A DNA stretch of 64,000 nt from Nostoc sp. UHCC 0302 (GTDB taxonomy: Bacteria > Cyanobacteriota > Cyanobacteriia > Cyanobacteriales > Nostocaceae), in NCBI RefSeq assembly GCF_038096175.1, contig NZ_CP151099.1:5620001-5684000 (forward strand), read 5' to 3'. The position numbers were made by a program, and so were the translations under genes. This document shows positions 17,459 through 26,353 of the stretch, piece by piece. Every line of letters begins with the position of its first letter. The first letter of the stretch is position 1. A model generated the notes under the pieces. That model saw nothing but the letters and a program-made list of their open reading frames with translations. It did no database searches and was not told where the DNA came from.

Positions 17459-17890
17459 GCTGAGTACCTTATAATAATGAGAGGAAACCGTAGATGCTCG
17501 TTTAATTTAACAAAAATTTTACATCTTTCTGGTTGTAAAAGTTTATTAGTATTTTGTGATAGTGAATATAAATAAACGAAATATATATTAGCCAAAACTT
17601 AAATATTCATAGATTATACTTTTTATTAAATCCCTAATCTTAAACTCTTTCTCTGCGCCTCTGCGTGAAACAAAAAATATTTTTGCCACAAGTCTATTAT
17701 TTTATAAAAATGGTGCGTTATCAGCGCAGCGTAACGCACCCTACAGAACTAATATTTACTCCAGAAAATATCAATAGTGTATTAATAGTCAAGTCTCTGT
17801 AGCAGGATACAACTTTTTTTTGAATCCGTGTATATTTCATAATGCAGATAAATTCAATATATCTCTGCACTTTGTGTATCCCTCTGCGTT
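17459..17890. other. 432-bp spacer between divergent phosphoketolase-like and P450 genes
   Basis: It must hold both divergent promoters; none is clear by eye. It contains CTCTGCGCCTCTGCG-type dispersed fragments at about 17650 and 17865-17888, the latter running up to the P450 start, and a 9-bp-stem hairpin at 17712-17740 (GGTGCGTTA / TAACGCACC) of a kind repeated elsewhere in the window. Confidence 0.6.
17712..17740. repeat. GGTGCGTTA palindrome, copy 1
   Basis: Perfect 9-bp arms GGTGCGTTA (17712-17720) and TAACGCACC (17732-17740) with an 11-base loop. Variants occur at 39350-39376 and as GTGTGTTAT/ATAACACAC upstream of the WD40 gene, marking a dispersed palindrome family. Confidence 0.7.
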
Positions 17891-19246
17891 ATGAAATTAG
17901 TTGAAAAATCCCGCACACCATCCTTATTACAAACGCTGCAATTAATTGCTCAACCCACAAAATTTTTAGAAGATTGCGCTACTAAATACGGCGATACTTT
18001 TACAGTTCGTGTATTAGGATTAAAGTCCCCGCCAGTAGTATTTTTTAGCCATCCTCAAGCAATTAGTGATTGTTTTGCTGTACCTGCACATAAGTTAGAT
18101 TTTAAAAAAGCAACTTATGTATTCAAACCATTATTTGGAGAGAATTCTATTGTATTGCAAGAGGCGCGATCGCATTATCGACAACGCCAGTTATTACTAC
18201 CAGCTTTTCATGGCGATCGCATGAAATCTTACGGTAAAATTATTTGTCAAATTACAGAAGAATGTACAAAAAGCTGGACAGAAAATAGCTCATATTCTAT
18301 ACATAAAGTGATGTCCGATATCACTTTACAAATTATCTTACAGGTAGTATTTGGGATTAGTCCTGGTGTCCGTTATCAACAATTACAAGAAAAACTGAGT
18401 TCTTTATTAGAAAACGTTACCAAACCTTGGTATTCTAGTTTGTTTTTTGTTCCCTGGCTACAACAAGATTTAGGCACATGGAGTCCTTGGGGAAACTATC
18501 TCAAAAAACGAGAGCAAATTGACAAACTCATCTATGCAGAAATTTACGAAAGACGTTTACAAAATGATGTTACACGTACTGATATTCTCAGCCTACTGAT
18601 GTCAGCGCATGATGAAAATGGAGAGCAGATGACAGATGAAGAATTACGTGATCAATTAGTTTCACTGTTGCTGTTGGGTTACGAAACCACATCTGGCGTA
18701 TTAGCTTGGGCATTTTATTTGATTCACTCTCATCTGGAGGTTAAAAATCAATTAATGCAGGAATTAAGCTCTTTGGATGATTATACTCCTGAAGCAATAT
18801 CACAACTACCTTATCTCACTGCTGTCTGCCAAGAAACACTACGAATTTACCCCATTGCTTTGATTTGCACACCACGAATGGTAAAAGATAGCGTAGAAAT
18901 TATGGGAAGTAAATTTGAACCAGGAACAGTTTTAGTTCCCAGCATTTATTTAGCACATCGGCGAGCTGAAACTTACCCCGAACCAGAAAAGTTTCAACCA
19001 GAAAGATTTCTCAATCAGAAATTTTCACCTTATGAATACTTACCCTTTGGTGGTGGTTATCGCGGCTGCATTGGTGCAGCATTTTCTATGTATGAAATGA
19101 AATTAGTGTTAGCGACAATATTATCGCAGTTTCAACTAGCTCTTACTGATAATCGTCCAGTGCATCCAGTACGCCGTGGTATTACCATTGTCCCTCGTGG
19201 TGGTGTGCAGATGGTTGTCACTGAAAAAGCAAAAGTAAAAAGCTAA
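17891..19246 (+). CDS. Cytochrome P450, CYP110-like
   Basis: A 451-residue soluble P450. It shows the I-helix LLLGYETTSG (about 270-279), K-helix ExxR as CQETLRIYP, the PERF motif FQPERFLN and the heme-binding loop FGGGYRGCIGAAF with the axial Cys near residue 393. The overall sequence (CATKYGDTFTVRV, HYRQRQLLLPAFHGDRM) resembles CYP110, a cyanobacteria-specific family acting on fatty acids or terpenoids. No ferredoxin or reductase gene is adjacent. A paralog with the same N-terminal layout lies at 28899-30266, and two crtO-like genes lie between. The ATG follows a CCTCTGCGTT dispersed fragment; no Shine-Dalgarno is obvious. Confidence 0.92.
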   Translation: MKLVEKSRTPSLLQTLQLIAQPTKFLEDCATKYGDTFTVRVLGLKSPPVVFFSHPQAISDCFAVPAHKLDFKKATYVFKPLFGENSIVLQEARSHYRQRQLLLPAFHGDRMKSYGKIICQITEECTKSWTENSSYSIHKVMSDITLQIILQVVFGISPGVRYQQLQEKLSSLLENVTKPWYSSLFFVPWLQQDLGTWSPWGNYLKKREQIDKLIYAEIYERRLQNDVTRTDILSLLMSAHDENGEQMTDEELRDQLVSLLLLGYETTSGVLAWAFYLIHSHLEVKNQLMQELSSLDDYTPEAISQLPYLTAVCQETLRIYPIALICTPRMVKDSVEIMGSKFEPGTVLVPSIYLAHRRAETYPEPEKFQPERFLNQKFSPYEYLPFGGGYRGCIGAAFSMYEMKLVLATILSQFQLALTDNRPVHPVRRGITIVPRGGVQMVVTEKAKVKS

Positions 19247-19366
19247 AAAATTGCTTTTTGCGTAATTATTCTCTCCTCCAATTTGGATATATCGTCTTGT
19301 AGATACACTTTTACCTATTCAACATCTACAGTTAACAGTAATAGACAATTCGGAGATAAAGAATTC

Positions 19367-20125
19367 ATGCCTGACGAACCACGGTTGGAAGAGCAATTTT
19401 TATCACAGGGAGCTGAAAAGATAGTATCTGACCAACTAAACGAAGTAGAACAAATAGATATAAATGTACGAACTGATCTGTTTAAAATTGTCCAGGGACA
19501 GGCGGATGCTGTTTCGTTTTCTGGTCAAGGATTAGTGATGCAAGAAGGTATCCGTGTGCAGGAAATTAAACTGCAAACAGATAGTATTTCCATCAATCCT
19601 TTAAGCGCTCTTTTTGGTCAAATAGAACTCAATGAGCCAGTAAATGCAGTTGCTCGTGTTGTACTCACAGAAGCAGATATTAACCGCGCTTTAAGCTCAG
19701 ACTTGGTTCGGAGCAAGCCGCAAAACTTCGAGTTGAAAGTAGATGGCAAAATTGTAAGTTTTGAGTCACAAGAAATTCAGGTATTTTTACCTCATAAAGG
19801 TGAAATGGAATTTAAGGGAAAAGTGCTATTAAACGAACCTGGAAATATCCGTACGTTAGGTTTTACAGCAAGAGTTCGCCCACGCACTCATTCGCAACCT
19901 ATAATCTTGGAGAGTTTCAACTGCACTCAAGGAGGAGGTATTTCACTAGAAGTAATTGTGGCACTTATGCAGAAGGTCAAAGAATGGGTAAACTTACCAT
20001 ATTATGAGTGGGAAGATACTGTATTCTGTATTAAATATTTAGAGGTAGAAAAGGGTAGTTTGACACTTTTGGTAGAAGCTAAGTTAAAGCAAATACCCTC
20101 TTCAGACACTTTACTATCACCTTAG
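19367..20125 (+). CDS. DUF2993 (LmeA-like) lipid-binding protein
   Basis: A 252-residue protein of the DUF2993 family, which in actinobacteria includes the phospholipid-binding LmeA. Characteristic stretches are EEQFLSQGAEKIVSDQLNEV at the N-terminus, then INPLSALFGQIELNEPVNAVARVVLTEADINRAL, and a C-terminal VKEWVNLPYYEWED. No signal peptide is seen with this start, so it may be cytoplasmic or attached to the thylakoid side (inference). ATG 19367 is chosen because GGAG lies 10 bases before it; the frame extends back to a TTG at 19283 without a ribosome binding site. It lies 120 bp downstream of a P450 and 110 bp before crtO on the same strand. Confidence 0.85.
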   Translation: MPDEPRLEEQFLSQGAEKIVSDQLNEVEQIDINVRTDLFKIVQGQADAVSFSGQGLVMQEGIRVQEIKLQTDSISINPLSALFGQIELNEPVNAVARVVLTEADINRALSSDLVRSKPQNFELKVDGKIVSFESQEIQVFLPHKGEMEFKGKVLLNEPGNIRTLGFTARVRPRTHSQPIILESFNCTQGGGISLEVIVALMQKVKEWVNLPYYEWEDTVFCIKYLEVEKGSLTLLVEAKLKQIPSSDTLLSP

Positions 20126-20212
20126 TATGATAAAAAACAATCTTGAGTAATTTAAATTTTTGTAACTAACGGGTGATGGAATTTCTGACAATCTTTTTTA
20201 AGATTAAACGGA

Positions 20213-20221
20213 TGGTATAAT
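20213..20221 (+). promoter_or_regulatory. Extended -10 promoter element before crtO
   Basis: TGGTATAAT matches the extended -10 form TGnTATAAT exactly and ends 14 bases before the crtO start codon. No good -35 hexamer lies 16-18 bases upstream, as is common for extended -10 promoters. A transcript from it would have a leader of about 8 bases or be nearly leaderless. Confidence 0.45.
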
Positions 20222-20235
20222 GTAAAATAGCAGTT

Positions 20236-21930
20236 ATGCAAGAGTATGACGTTGTAATTATTGGTGCAGGACATAACGGACTAGTTTGTGCTGCTTATTT
20301 GCTTAAGGCAGGCTACAGCGTTCTACTGCTTGAAAAGCGTTCTGTTCCTGGTGGTGCAGCAACAACAGAAGAATGTTTACCACAGGAAGCTCCTGGATTT
20401 AAGTTTAATTTGTGCGCTATTGATCATGAATTTATTCATCTAGGGCCAGTAGTTGAAGAATTAGAACTAGAAAAATATGGCTTAGAATATCTGCAATGTG
20501 ATCCAGTTGTTTTCTGTCCGCATCCAGATGGAAAATATTTTTTAGCTCACAAGTCGGTGGAAAAGACTTGTGCAGAGATTGCCCGTTATAGCGATCGCGA
20601 TGCCAAAAAATATGCAGAATTTACAGACTATTGGCAACGAGCGATCGGTGCAATGGTTCCAATTTTTAATGCACCGCCAAAGTCAGTTATCGATATTGCT
20701 GGCAACTACGACATCACCAAACTCAAAGATTTATTCTCTGTAATCGGCTCGCCTAATAAGACGCTGGACTTTATTCGCAATATGTTGACCAGCGCCGAAG
20801 ACTTACTTAACGAGTGGTTTGATTCAGAATTTCTGAAAGCGCCCCTAGCCAGACTAGCAGCAGAACTTGGTGCGCCGCCATCACAAAAAACCATCGGCAT
20901 TGGTGCAATCATGATGGCAATGCGCCACAACCCAGGTATGGCAAGACCTCGCGGCGGGACTGGCGCACTTGTGCAAGCTTTGGTGAATTTAGTCAAAAGT
21001 AAAGGCGGCGTGATTCTCACAGATCAGCACGTTGAAAAAGTTTTGATTGATGATGGTAAAGCTGTTGGTGTGCGGGTTGCTGGTGGCAAAGAATATCGCG
21101 CTAAATGTGGGGTTATTTCTAATATTGATGCCCAGCGCCTATTTTTGCAAATGACTGATAAAAACGATATTGACGCAGCCCAACCAGAGTTATGGGAAAG
21201 ATTAGAACGCCGTATCGTTAACAATAACGAAACCATCCTCAAAATAGATTTGGCTTTAGACGAACCCCTGCACTTTCCTTACCATGCCCACAAAGATGAA
21301 TATCTCACTGGGTCTATTTTGATTGCAGATTCTGTTACTCACGTAGAACAGGCTCATAGTAAATGTACCTTGGGAGAAATTCCCGATTCCGACCCATCAA
21401 TGTATGTGGTGATGCCTAGTCACTTAGACCCCTCATTAGCACCTCCAGGCAAGCATACCGTATGGATTGAGTTTTTTGCCCCCTATCAAATTGCGGGTGC
21501 AGAAGGCACAGGTTTAAAAGGTACTGGTTGGACAGATGAATTGAAAAATAAAGTTGCAGACAGGGTGGTTGATAAGTTGGCAACCTATTCACCAAATGTG
21601 AAAAATGCAACCATCGCCCGACGTGTAGAAAGTCCAGCAGAACTGGGAGAAAGATTAGGTGCTTATAAAGGTAATTACTACCACATTGATATGACCTTGG
21701 ATCAAATGGTGTTTTTCCGTCCCTTGCCAGAAATAGCTAACTACAAAACCCCCATTGATAACTTATATCTTACTGGTGCGGGGACTCATCCAGGTGGTTC
21801 TATTTCTGGAATGCCAGGACGCAATTGTGCGCGTGTATTTTTACAAGCAAAGCATCCCATTGCTCAGACTTTGAAAGATGCACGGGATTCAATTAAGTCA
21901 ACTGTAGAGTCGGTGTTCAAAATTAATTAG
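20236..21930 (+). CDS. crtO: CrtO-type beta-carotene ketolase
   Basis: A 564-residue FAD-dependent oxidoreductase of the phytoene-desaturase superfamily. CrtO introduces the 4-keto group into beta-carotene to give echinenone or canthaxanthin. The N-terminal dinucleotide motif YDVVIIGAGHNGLVCAAYLL, then VPGGAATTEE and AIDHEFIHLGPV, and the C-terminal YLTGAGTHPGGSISGMPGRN are near-identical to my recollection of Synechocystis CrtO (slr0088). It is followed by an HNH cassette and then a second, diverged copy of itself at 23118-24806. It differs from CrtI desaturases in the long C-terminal half. An extended -10 sequence sits just upstream. Good confidence in family and symbol; the product in this organism is inferred. 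Confidence 0.85.
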   Translation: MQEYDVVIIGAGHNGLVCAAYLLKAGYSVLLLEKRSVPGGAATTEECLPQEAPGFKFNLCAIDHEFIHLGPVVEELELEKYGLEYLQCDPVVFCPHPDGKYFLAHKSVEKTCAEIARYSDRDAKKYAEFTDYWQRAIGAMVPIFNAPPKSVIDIAGNYDITKLKDLFSVIGSPNKTLDFIRNMLTSAEDLLNEWFDSEFLKAPLARLAAELGAPPSQKTIGIGAIMMAMRHNPGMARPRGGTGALVQALVNLVKSKGGVILTDQHVEKVLIDDGKAVGVRVAGGKEYRAKCGVISNIDAQRLFLQMTDKNDIDAAQPELWERLERRIVNNNETILKIDLALDEPLHFPYHAHKDEYLTGSILIADSVTHVEQAHSKCTLGEIPDSDPSMYVVMPSHLDPSLAPPGKHTVWIEFFAPYQIAGAEGTGLKGTGWTDELKNKVADRVVDKLATYSPNVKNATIARRVESPAELGERLGAYKGNYYHIDMTLDQMVFFRPLPEIANYKTPIDNLYLTGAGTHPGGSISGMPGRNCARVFLQAKHPIAQTLKDARDSIKSTVESVFKIN

Positions 21931-21971
21931 ACGTTGCACATTGAACGAATAATAGTTTCACGCAAAGACGA

Positions 21972-22014
21972 GGACACTTGCCTGCGGGGGTTCCCCCCGT
22001 TGAGCAAAGTGTCC
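21972..22014. repeat. Strong palindrome downstream of crtO
   Basis: Outer arms GGACACTTGC and GCAAAGTGTCC (one bulged A) enclose a CGGGGG/CCCCCG inner stem. It sits inside a CGCAAAGACG...GCAAAGGCGC dispersed repeat. It may stop transcription after crtO, but there is no U-run. Confidence 0.55.
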
Positions 22015-22159
22015 GTTGCAAAGGCGCTAAGAAAGTCTCTGCGTCTTTGCATTTTTACGGAGGACTTTTAAAGTAAGATGGCATGATCAAAATAAGACTT
22101 CTCGCAAAATATTCAGAAAATTAATAACTGAAGACATTTGGTATTGCCATAAAATCAAT

Positions 22160-22564
22160 ATGCCTGCTGAAACTGTTACTCTCCAAATTCCTGAAATCCT
22201 TTATCAGCGCCTAGTTAACACAGCGCGTGCTACCCAGCGTCCCTTAGAAGAAGTGATGATTCATGCTTTACAAGTAGGCAGCCCCCCAGGATGGGATGAT
22301 GTACCAGAGGAATTTCAAGCTGACCTTGCCGCATTGGACAAGCTAGATGACAATACTCTCTGGCAAATTCTCCATAATCGAAAAACAGTAGCCGAGATGG
22401 AGCGATACAATATCCTACTTGAAGGTAACTCTAGTGGAACACTTACTGAAGCGGAACGCTTCGAGTTGATGAAATTGCGGTATGAGGCTGACCTTTTCAT
22501 GCTACGTAAAGCCCAAGCAGCAGTATTACTTCGCTGGCGGGGATATAATGTACCAGCCTCTTAG
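22160..22564 (+). CDS. Conserved small protein paired with HNH endonuclease
   Basis: A 134-residue protein. The N-terminus resembles a short RHH-like strand-helix (ETVTLQIPEILYQRLVNTARATQRPLEEVMIHALQ), and the rest is helical and acidic (TLTEAERFELMKLRYEADLFMLRKAQAAVLLRWRGY). I recall this arrangement, directly before a small HNH gene, as a cassette present in several copies in Nostocales; no function is established. It is separated from the HNH gene by six bases, so they are co-translated. The organisation resembles a toxin-antitoxin pair (small helical protein, then nuclease), which is inference. Confidence 0.72.
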   Translation: MPAETVTLQIPEILYQRLVNTARATQRPLEEVMIHALQVGSPPGWDDVPEEFQADLAALDKLDDNTLWQILHNRKTVAEMERYNILLEGNSSGTLTEAERFELMKLRYEADLFMLRKAQAAVLLRWRGYNVPAS

Positions 22565-22570
22565 CTCATC

Positions 22571-22996
22571 GTGTCTACATACATTTCTGAGAGTTTAAGA
22601 AATCAAATTGCGGTTAGGGACAAAGCACGTTGTTGCTATTGCTTGACATCTGAAGCAAATAGCGGAATTCCTCTGACGCATGATCATATTCAGCCGATTT
22701 CTAAGGGTGGAGATACTACTTTTGATAATGTTTGTTTAGCCTGCCGTTCATGTAACGAATTCAAGGGTGACTCAACCGCATCTGTAGATCCCTTAACAGG
22801 AGAAACTCTACCACTTTTCAATCCTCGCGCACAGAGATGGTTTGACCATTTTGCTTGGAGTCCTGATGGTACAAAAGTTGAAGGTTTAACTGCTATCGGT
22901 CGAGCTACAGTTGTACGCCTGCGAATGAATAATCCAGTGATCAGTGTTGCTCGCAAGCGATGGGTAATCAGCGGTTGGCATCCTCCTAGTGACTGA
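22571..22996 (+). CDS. HNH endonuclease
   Basis: A 141-residue HNH nuclease starting with GTG. Zinc-binding pairs CCYC (residues about 22-25) and CRSC (about 57-60) surround the core LTHDHIQPISKGGDTTFDNVCLAC, containing the His-Asp-His and Asn of the HNH motif. The remainder (LFNPRAQRWFDHFAW) is typical of the cyanobacterial stand-alone family. It is probably a metal-dependent DNA nuclease; its target is unknown. With the preceding 134-residue gene it forms a compact two-gene cassette inserted between two crtO paralogs. Confidence 0.88.
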   Translation: MSTYISESLRNQIAVRDKARCCYCLTSEANSGIPLTHDHIQPISKGGDTTFDNVCLACRSCNEFKGDSTASVDPLTGETLPLFNPRAQRWFDHFAWSPDGTKVEGLTAIGRATVVRLRMNNPVISVARKRWVISGWHPPSD

Positions 22997-23117
22997 TGAC
23001 TGACAAAAGCTTATTCAACAAATACCTCAGTCCTAATTATATAACCCACGAAAGATTTAGATATCTTAAGCACTTTCTAATATCGGGGAATATACTTTAA
23101 TCCTCGAAGTTGCAATT

Positions 23118-24806
23118 ATGGAATCGTATGATGTTGTAATTATTGGTGCTGGTCACAATGGTTTAGTTTGTGCTGGCTACTTACTGAAAGCTGGGTATAG
23201 TGTGTTGTTATTGGAAGGGCGATCGCTTCCTGGTGGTGGTTGTACAACTGAAGAATTAATGTCCCAAGAAGCGCCTGGGTTTAAATTTAATCCCTGCGCG
23301 ATTAATCACCTATTTATTTTTTTTGGTTCAGTCATCCAAGAATTAGAACTACATAAATACGGCTTAGAATACCTTCAGTGTGATCCAGTTGCTTTTTGTC
23401 CTCATCCCGATGGCAAGTATTTCTTAGCTCATAAATCTATAGAAAAGACTTGTGCAGAAATTGCCCGTTACAGCCAACGTGATGCTCAAAAATATGCTGA
23501 ATACGCCGATTTTTGGCAGCGCTTTATTACAGCAATTACTCCCTTCTTCAATGCACCGCCTAAATCAATAGTTGACATTGCTGGCAATTACGGTCTCAAC
23601 AATCTAAAAGACCTGTTTTCAATTTTAGGTGGTGCTGACACAACCCTCGATTTACTTCGTACTCTCTTCAACAGCCCGATAGATAATATCAACGAGTATT
23701 TTGATTCCGAATTCGTCAAAGCACCCCTCGCCCGACTATCAGCAGAACTAAGTTCGCCTCCCTCGCAAAAAGCTATGTCCTTCGGCGCGATGATGATGAT
23801 TATGCGTCATAATCCTGGTATGGCAAGACCACGCGGCGGTACTGGTGCATTAACAGATGCTTTAGTCAAGCTAGTACAAAGCGAAGGTGGCACTATTCTC
23901 ACCCACCAAAAGGTAGAAAAAGTTTTAGTTGATAACGGTAAAGCTGTCGGTGTGCGGGTTGCTGGTGGCAAAGAATATCGTGCTAATAAAGGTGTAATCT
24001 CAAGTATCGATGCCAAACGGCTATTCCTGCAATTAATGGATGGTAGCGATGTAGATAGTGCCGATGCAAATTTGCGGGAAAGATTAGACCGTCGTATCGT
24101 TAACAATAATGAAACCATCTTGAAAATTGATTGTGCTTTATCTGAACCGCTGCGCTTTGTACATCACAATCACCAAGATGATTACTTAATGGGTTCTATT
24201 TTGATTGCAGATTCTGTCAATCATGTAGAACAAGCTCATAGCAAGATTACTTTAGGCAAAATACCAGATGAAGATCCGTCGATGTACGTAGTTATGCCTA
24301 CCGGACTCGACCCTTCAATGGCCCCAGCAGGTAAGCATACACTTTGGATAGAGTTTTTTGCTCCTTATCAAATTGCTGGTGCAGAAGGCACAGGCTTAAA
24401 GGGTACGGGTTGGACGGATGAACTGAAAAACAAGGTAGCAGACAGGGTGATTGATAAATTAGCTCAGTATTCGCCCAATGTTAAACATTCAATTATTGCC
24501 CGTCATGTAGAAAGCCCTGTTGAATTAGGAGAACGCTTAGGTTCTTACAAGGGAAACTACTATCACCTCGACATGACTTTAGAACAAATGCTCTGTTTCC
24601 GTCCTTTGCCAGAATTGGCTAATTATAAAACACCGATTGAGAATTTGTATCTCACAGGTGCAGGAACTCATCCGGGTGGTTCAATTTCTGGGTTACCAGG
24701 ACGCAACTGTGCGCGGGTGTTTTTGCATAACGAGGAACCGATCGCTCAAAAAATTAAGGAAGCTGGAGGTACGATTAAATCAACTGTGGCATCAGTCTTT
24801 AAATAA
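23118..24806 (+). CDS. CrtO paralog (carotenoid ketolase-like oxidoreductase)
   Basis: A 562-residue close paralog of the crtO gene 1.2 kb upstream: same FAD motif (VVIIGAGHNGLVCAGYLL), same central MARPRGGTGAL segment and the same C-terminal TGAGTHPGGSISGLPGRN. Differences cluster near the flavin and substrate side: VPGGAATTEE becomes LPGGGCTTEE, and AIDHEFIHLGPV becomes AINHLFIFFGSV. The reference CrtO sequences I remember keep AIDHEFI(H/F)LGP, so this copy has left the consensus and may act on another carotenoid or have changed regiospecificity (inference). It is complete, without frameshift. Duplication by tandem copying is the simplest origin; the HNH cassette then separates the copies. 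Confidence 0.8.
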   Translation: MESYDVVIIGAGHNGLVCAGYLLKAGYSVLLLEGRSLPGGGCTTEELMSQEAPGFKFNPCAINHLFIFFGSVIQELELHKYGLEYLQCDPVAFCPHPDGKYFLAHKSIEKTCAEIARYSQRDAQKYAEYADFWQRFITAITPFFNAPPKSIVDIAGNYGLNNLKDLFSILGGADTTLDLLRTLFNSPIDNINEYFDSEFVKAPLARLSAELSSPPSQKAMSFGAMMMIMRHNPGMARPRGGTGALTDALVKLVQSEGGTILTHQKVEKVLVDNGKAVGVRVAGGKEYRANKGVISSIDAKRLFLQLMDGSDVDSADANLRERLDRRIVNNNETILKIDCALSEPLRFVHHNHQDDYLMGSILIADSVNHVEQAHSKITLGKIPDEDPSMYVVMPTGLDPSMAPAGKHTLWIEFFAPYQIAGAEGTGLKGTGWTDELKNKVADRVIDKLAQYSPNVKHSIIARHVESPVELGERLGSYKGNYYHLDMTLEQMLCFRPLPELANYKTPIENLYLTGAGTHPGGSISGLPGRNCARVFLHNEEPIAQKIKEAGGTIKSTVASVFK

Positions 24807-24807
24807 A

Positions 24808-24850
24808 AGGGACTGGGTACTAGGGATTGGGGACTGGGGACTGGTGTCAA
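24808..24850. repeat. Heptad repeats after the crtO paralog
   Basis: GGGACTGGG-type units (GGGACTG, GGTACTA, GGGATTG) directly follow the stop codon. A second block of the opposite strand type, with repeated CCCAGTA units, lies at about 25104-25145. Confidence 0.7.
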
Positions 24851-24862
24851 CTTAAGCTGTGG

Positions 24863-24969
24863 TAATACCAATTCAATTAATGATTGCAACACATCCTTGG
24901 GTGAAGACGCGATGAATCGCGTCTCTACAGATGGTTTATTTGTCACATTCTTTTTTCAAATTGGTATAA
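24863..24969. mobile_element. MITE-like element, copy 1 of a 107-bp family
   Basis: Ends TAATACCAATT (left) and AAATTGGTATAAC (right) are inverted repeats. The inside reads CATCCTTGGGTGAAGACGCG, then a perfect palindrome GACGCGAT-GA-ATCGCGTC. The same element, inverted, lies at 27255-27362. Non-coding. Confidence 0.8.
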
Positions 24970-25246
24970 CTACATCACTGTGGAATGATGCAGTTGAGCT
25001 ATTTGTGAATCAACAAACACTCCTAAATGCACAGCATTAAATTTTTAGCTTTTTTGTAGGTTGGTTTACGGCGTTGGCTTTTGCGTCTCCGTTCTTAAGA
25101 GTTCCCAATCCCCAGTCCCCAGTACCCAGTACCCAGTACCCAGTTGTAAAATTCCTCCTTTCTATTCAGGCAAGTCATACTTGTAACTGATGTTAAACAG
25201 AACAAAAACCTGCTCAAATAAGGTTAGTGTTGCCGATGCTGGAGTA

Positions 25247-26353
25247 ATGACAGAGCGAGTTTTGATTCTTGGAGGAAGGGGGCGAATTGGTAGCAGTGTT
25301 GCCCAAGATATAGCCACCCACACGCAAGCACAGATTACGATCACTGGGCGTTCTCCAGATACTGGAAAAGACGCTAGTTCGTTTTTGGGAAAGCAAGTAC
25401 AGTTTTTAGTTTTGGATTTAGCAGAAGTTGATAAGTTGGAAAAGGCGATCGCTAACTCCGATCTAGTCATCCACTGTGCTGGGCCATTTCACTACCGAGA
25501 CACTAATGTTCTCGAAACTTGTATTGCCCAAGGCGTTAACTATGTAGATGTCAGTGATCACCGTTCTTATACCAGTAAGGCTCTCAATTGTCATGAAAAA
25601 GCTTCTGCTGCTGGGGTGACAGCGATTATTAACACTGGCATTTTTCCTGGCATTTCTAACAGCATGGTACGTGAGGGTGTCGAGCAATTCGATAAACCAG
25701 AAAAGATACATTTAAGTTATTTGGTTTCTGGTTCTGGTGGTGCTGGTGTCACAGTAATGCGGACAACTTTTTTAGGATTGCAGCATCCCTTTGAAGCTTG
25801 GATACGTGGGAAATGGCAGTTAGTAAATCCCTATTCTGATAGAGAGATCATTAACTTCCCATCTCCCTATGGACGTAGTGGAGTTTACTGGTTTGATATG
25901 CCAGAAACCTTTACATTACCCCACGCTTTCCCCTCAGTTAAAACTGTAATTACCAAGTTTGGCTCTATTCCTGATTTTTACAATCACTTAACTTGGATTG
26001 CGGCACACGTTTTTCCTAAGTGGTTAATGCAACGTCGCTACATGATTGAATTTTTGTCTCATGTCAGCCATTTTATGACAGATGTCACCAATGGTTTTAC
26101 TGGTATTGGAGTAGCAGTACGTTCTGAAGTTGAAGGGATAAAAAATGGTAAAACTGCCATTTATTGTTCAACTGTAGTCTATGAAAATACGGCAGTCGCT
26201 TCTGGCATTGGTACTGGTACTATTGCCCAATTATTGCTAGAAGGTAAACTCAATAAACCAGGTGTTTGGCCTGTAGAAGAAGCTTTGTCAACAGATTTAT
26301 TTATTCAAGCAATACAAAGCCGGGGAATGAAAATTGAGCAGGATTGGCTGTAG
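25247..26353 (+). CDS. Saccharopine dehydrogenase-like NAD(P)-binding oxidoreductase
   Basis: A 368-residue protein with a Rossmann N-terminus, RVLILGGRGRIGSSVAQDIA, and the saccharopine-dehydrogenase family stretches DLVIHCAGPFHYRDTNVLETCIAQGVNYVDVSDHR and INTGIFPGISNSMVREG. The C-terminal half (FPSPYGRSGVYWFDMPET, VAVRSEVEGIKNGK) fits the family. Lysine metabolism is not implied, since cyanobacteria use other routes; relatives act on lipids or unknown substrates. ATG 25247, preceded by GGAG, is preferred over 25190, because it places the GGxGxxG motif at the usual distance. It stands between crtO genes and a secreted protein on the same strand. Confidence 0.85.
   Translation: MTERVLILGGRGRIGSSVAQDIATHTQAQITITGRSPDTGKDASSFLGKQVQFLVLDLAEVDKLEKAIANSDLVIHCAGPFHYRDTNVLETCIAQGVNYVDVSDHRSYTSKALNCHEKASAAGVTAIINTGIFPGISNSMVREGVEQFDKPEKIHLSYLVSGSGGAGVTVMRTTFLGLQHPFEAWIRGKWQLVNPYSDREIINFPSPYGRSGVYWFDMPETFTLPHAFPSVKTVITKFGSIPDFYNHLTWIAAHVFPKWLMQRRYMIEFLSHVSHFMTDVTNGFTGIGVAVRSEVEGIKNGKTAIYCSTVVYENTAVASGIGTGTIAQLLLEGKLNKPGVWPVEEALSTDLFIQAIQSRGMKIEQDWL

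Noticed and set aside
20160-20235. A -35 element for the crtO promoter
   Set aside because: CTGACA at 20185-20190 is about 25 bases from the -10 sequence, too far for a standard promoter; only the extended -10 is reported.
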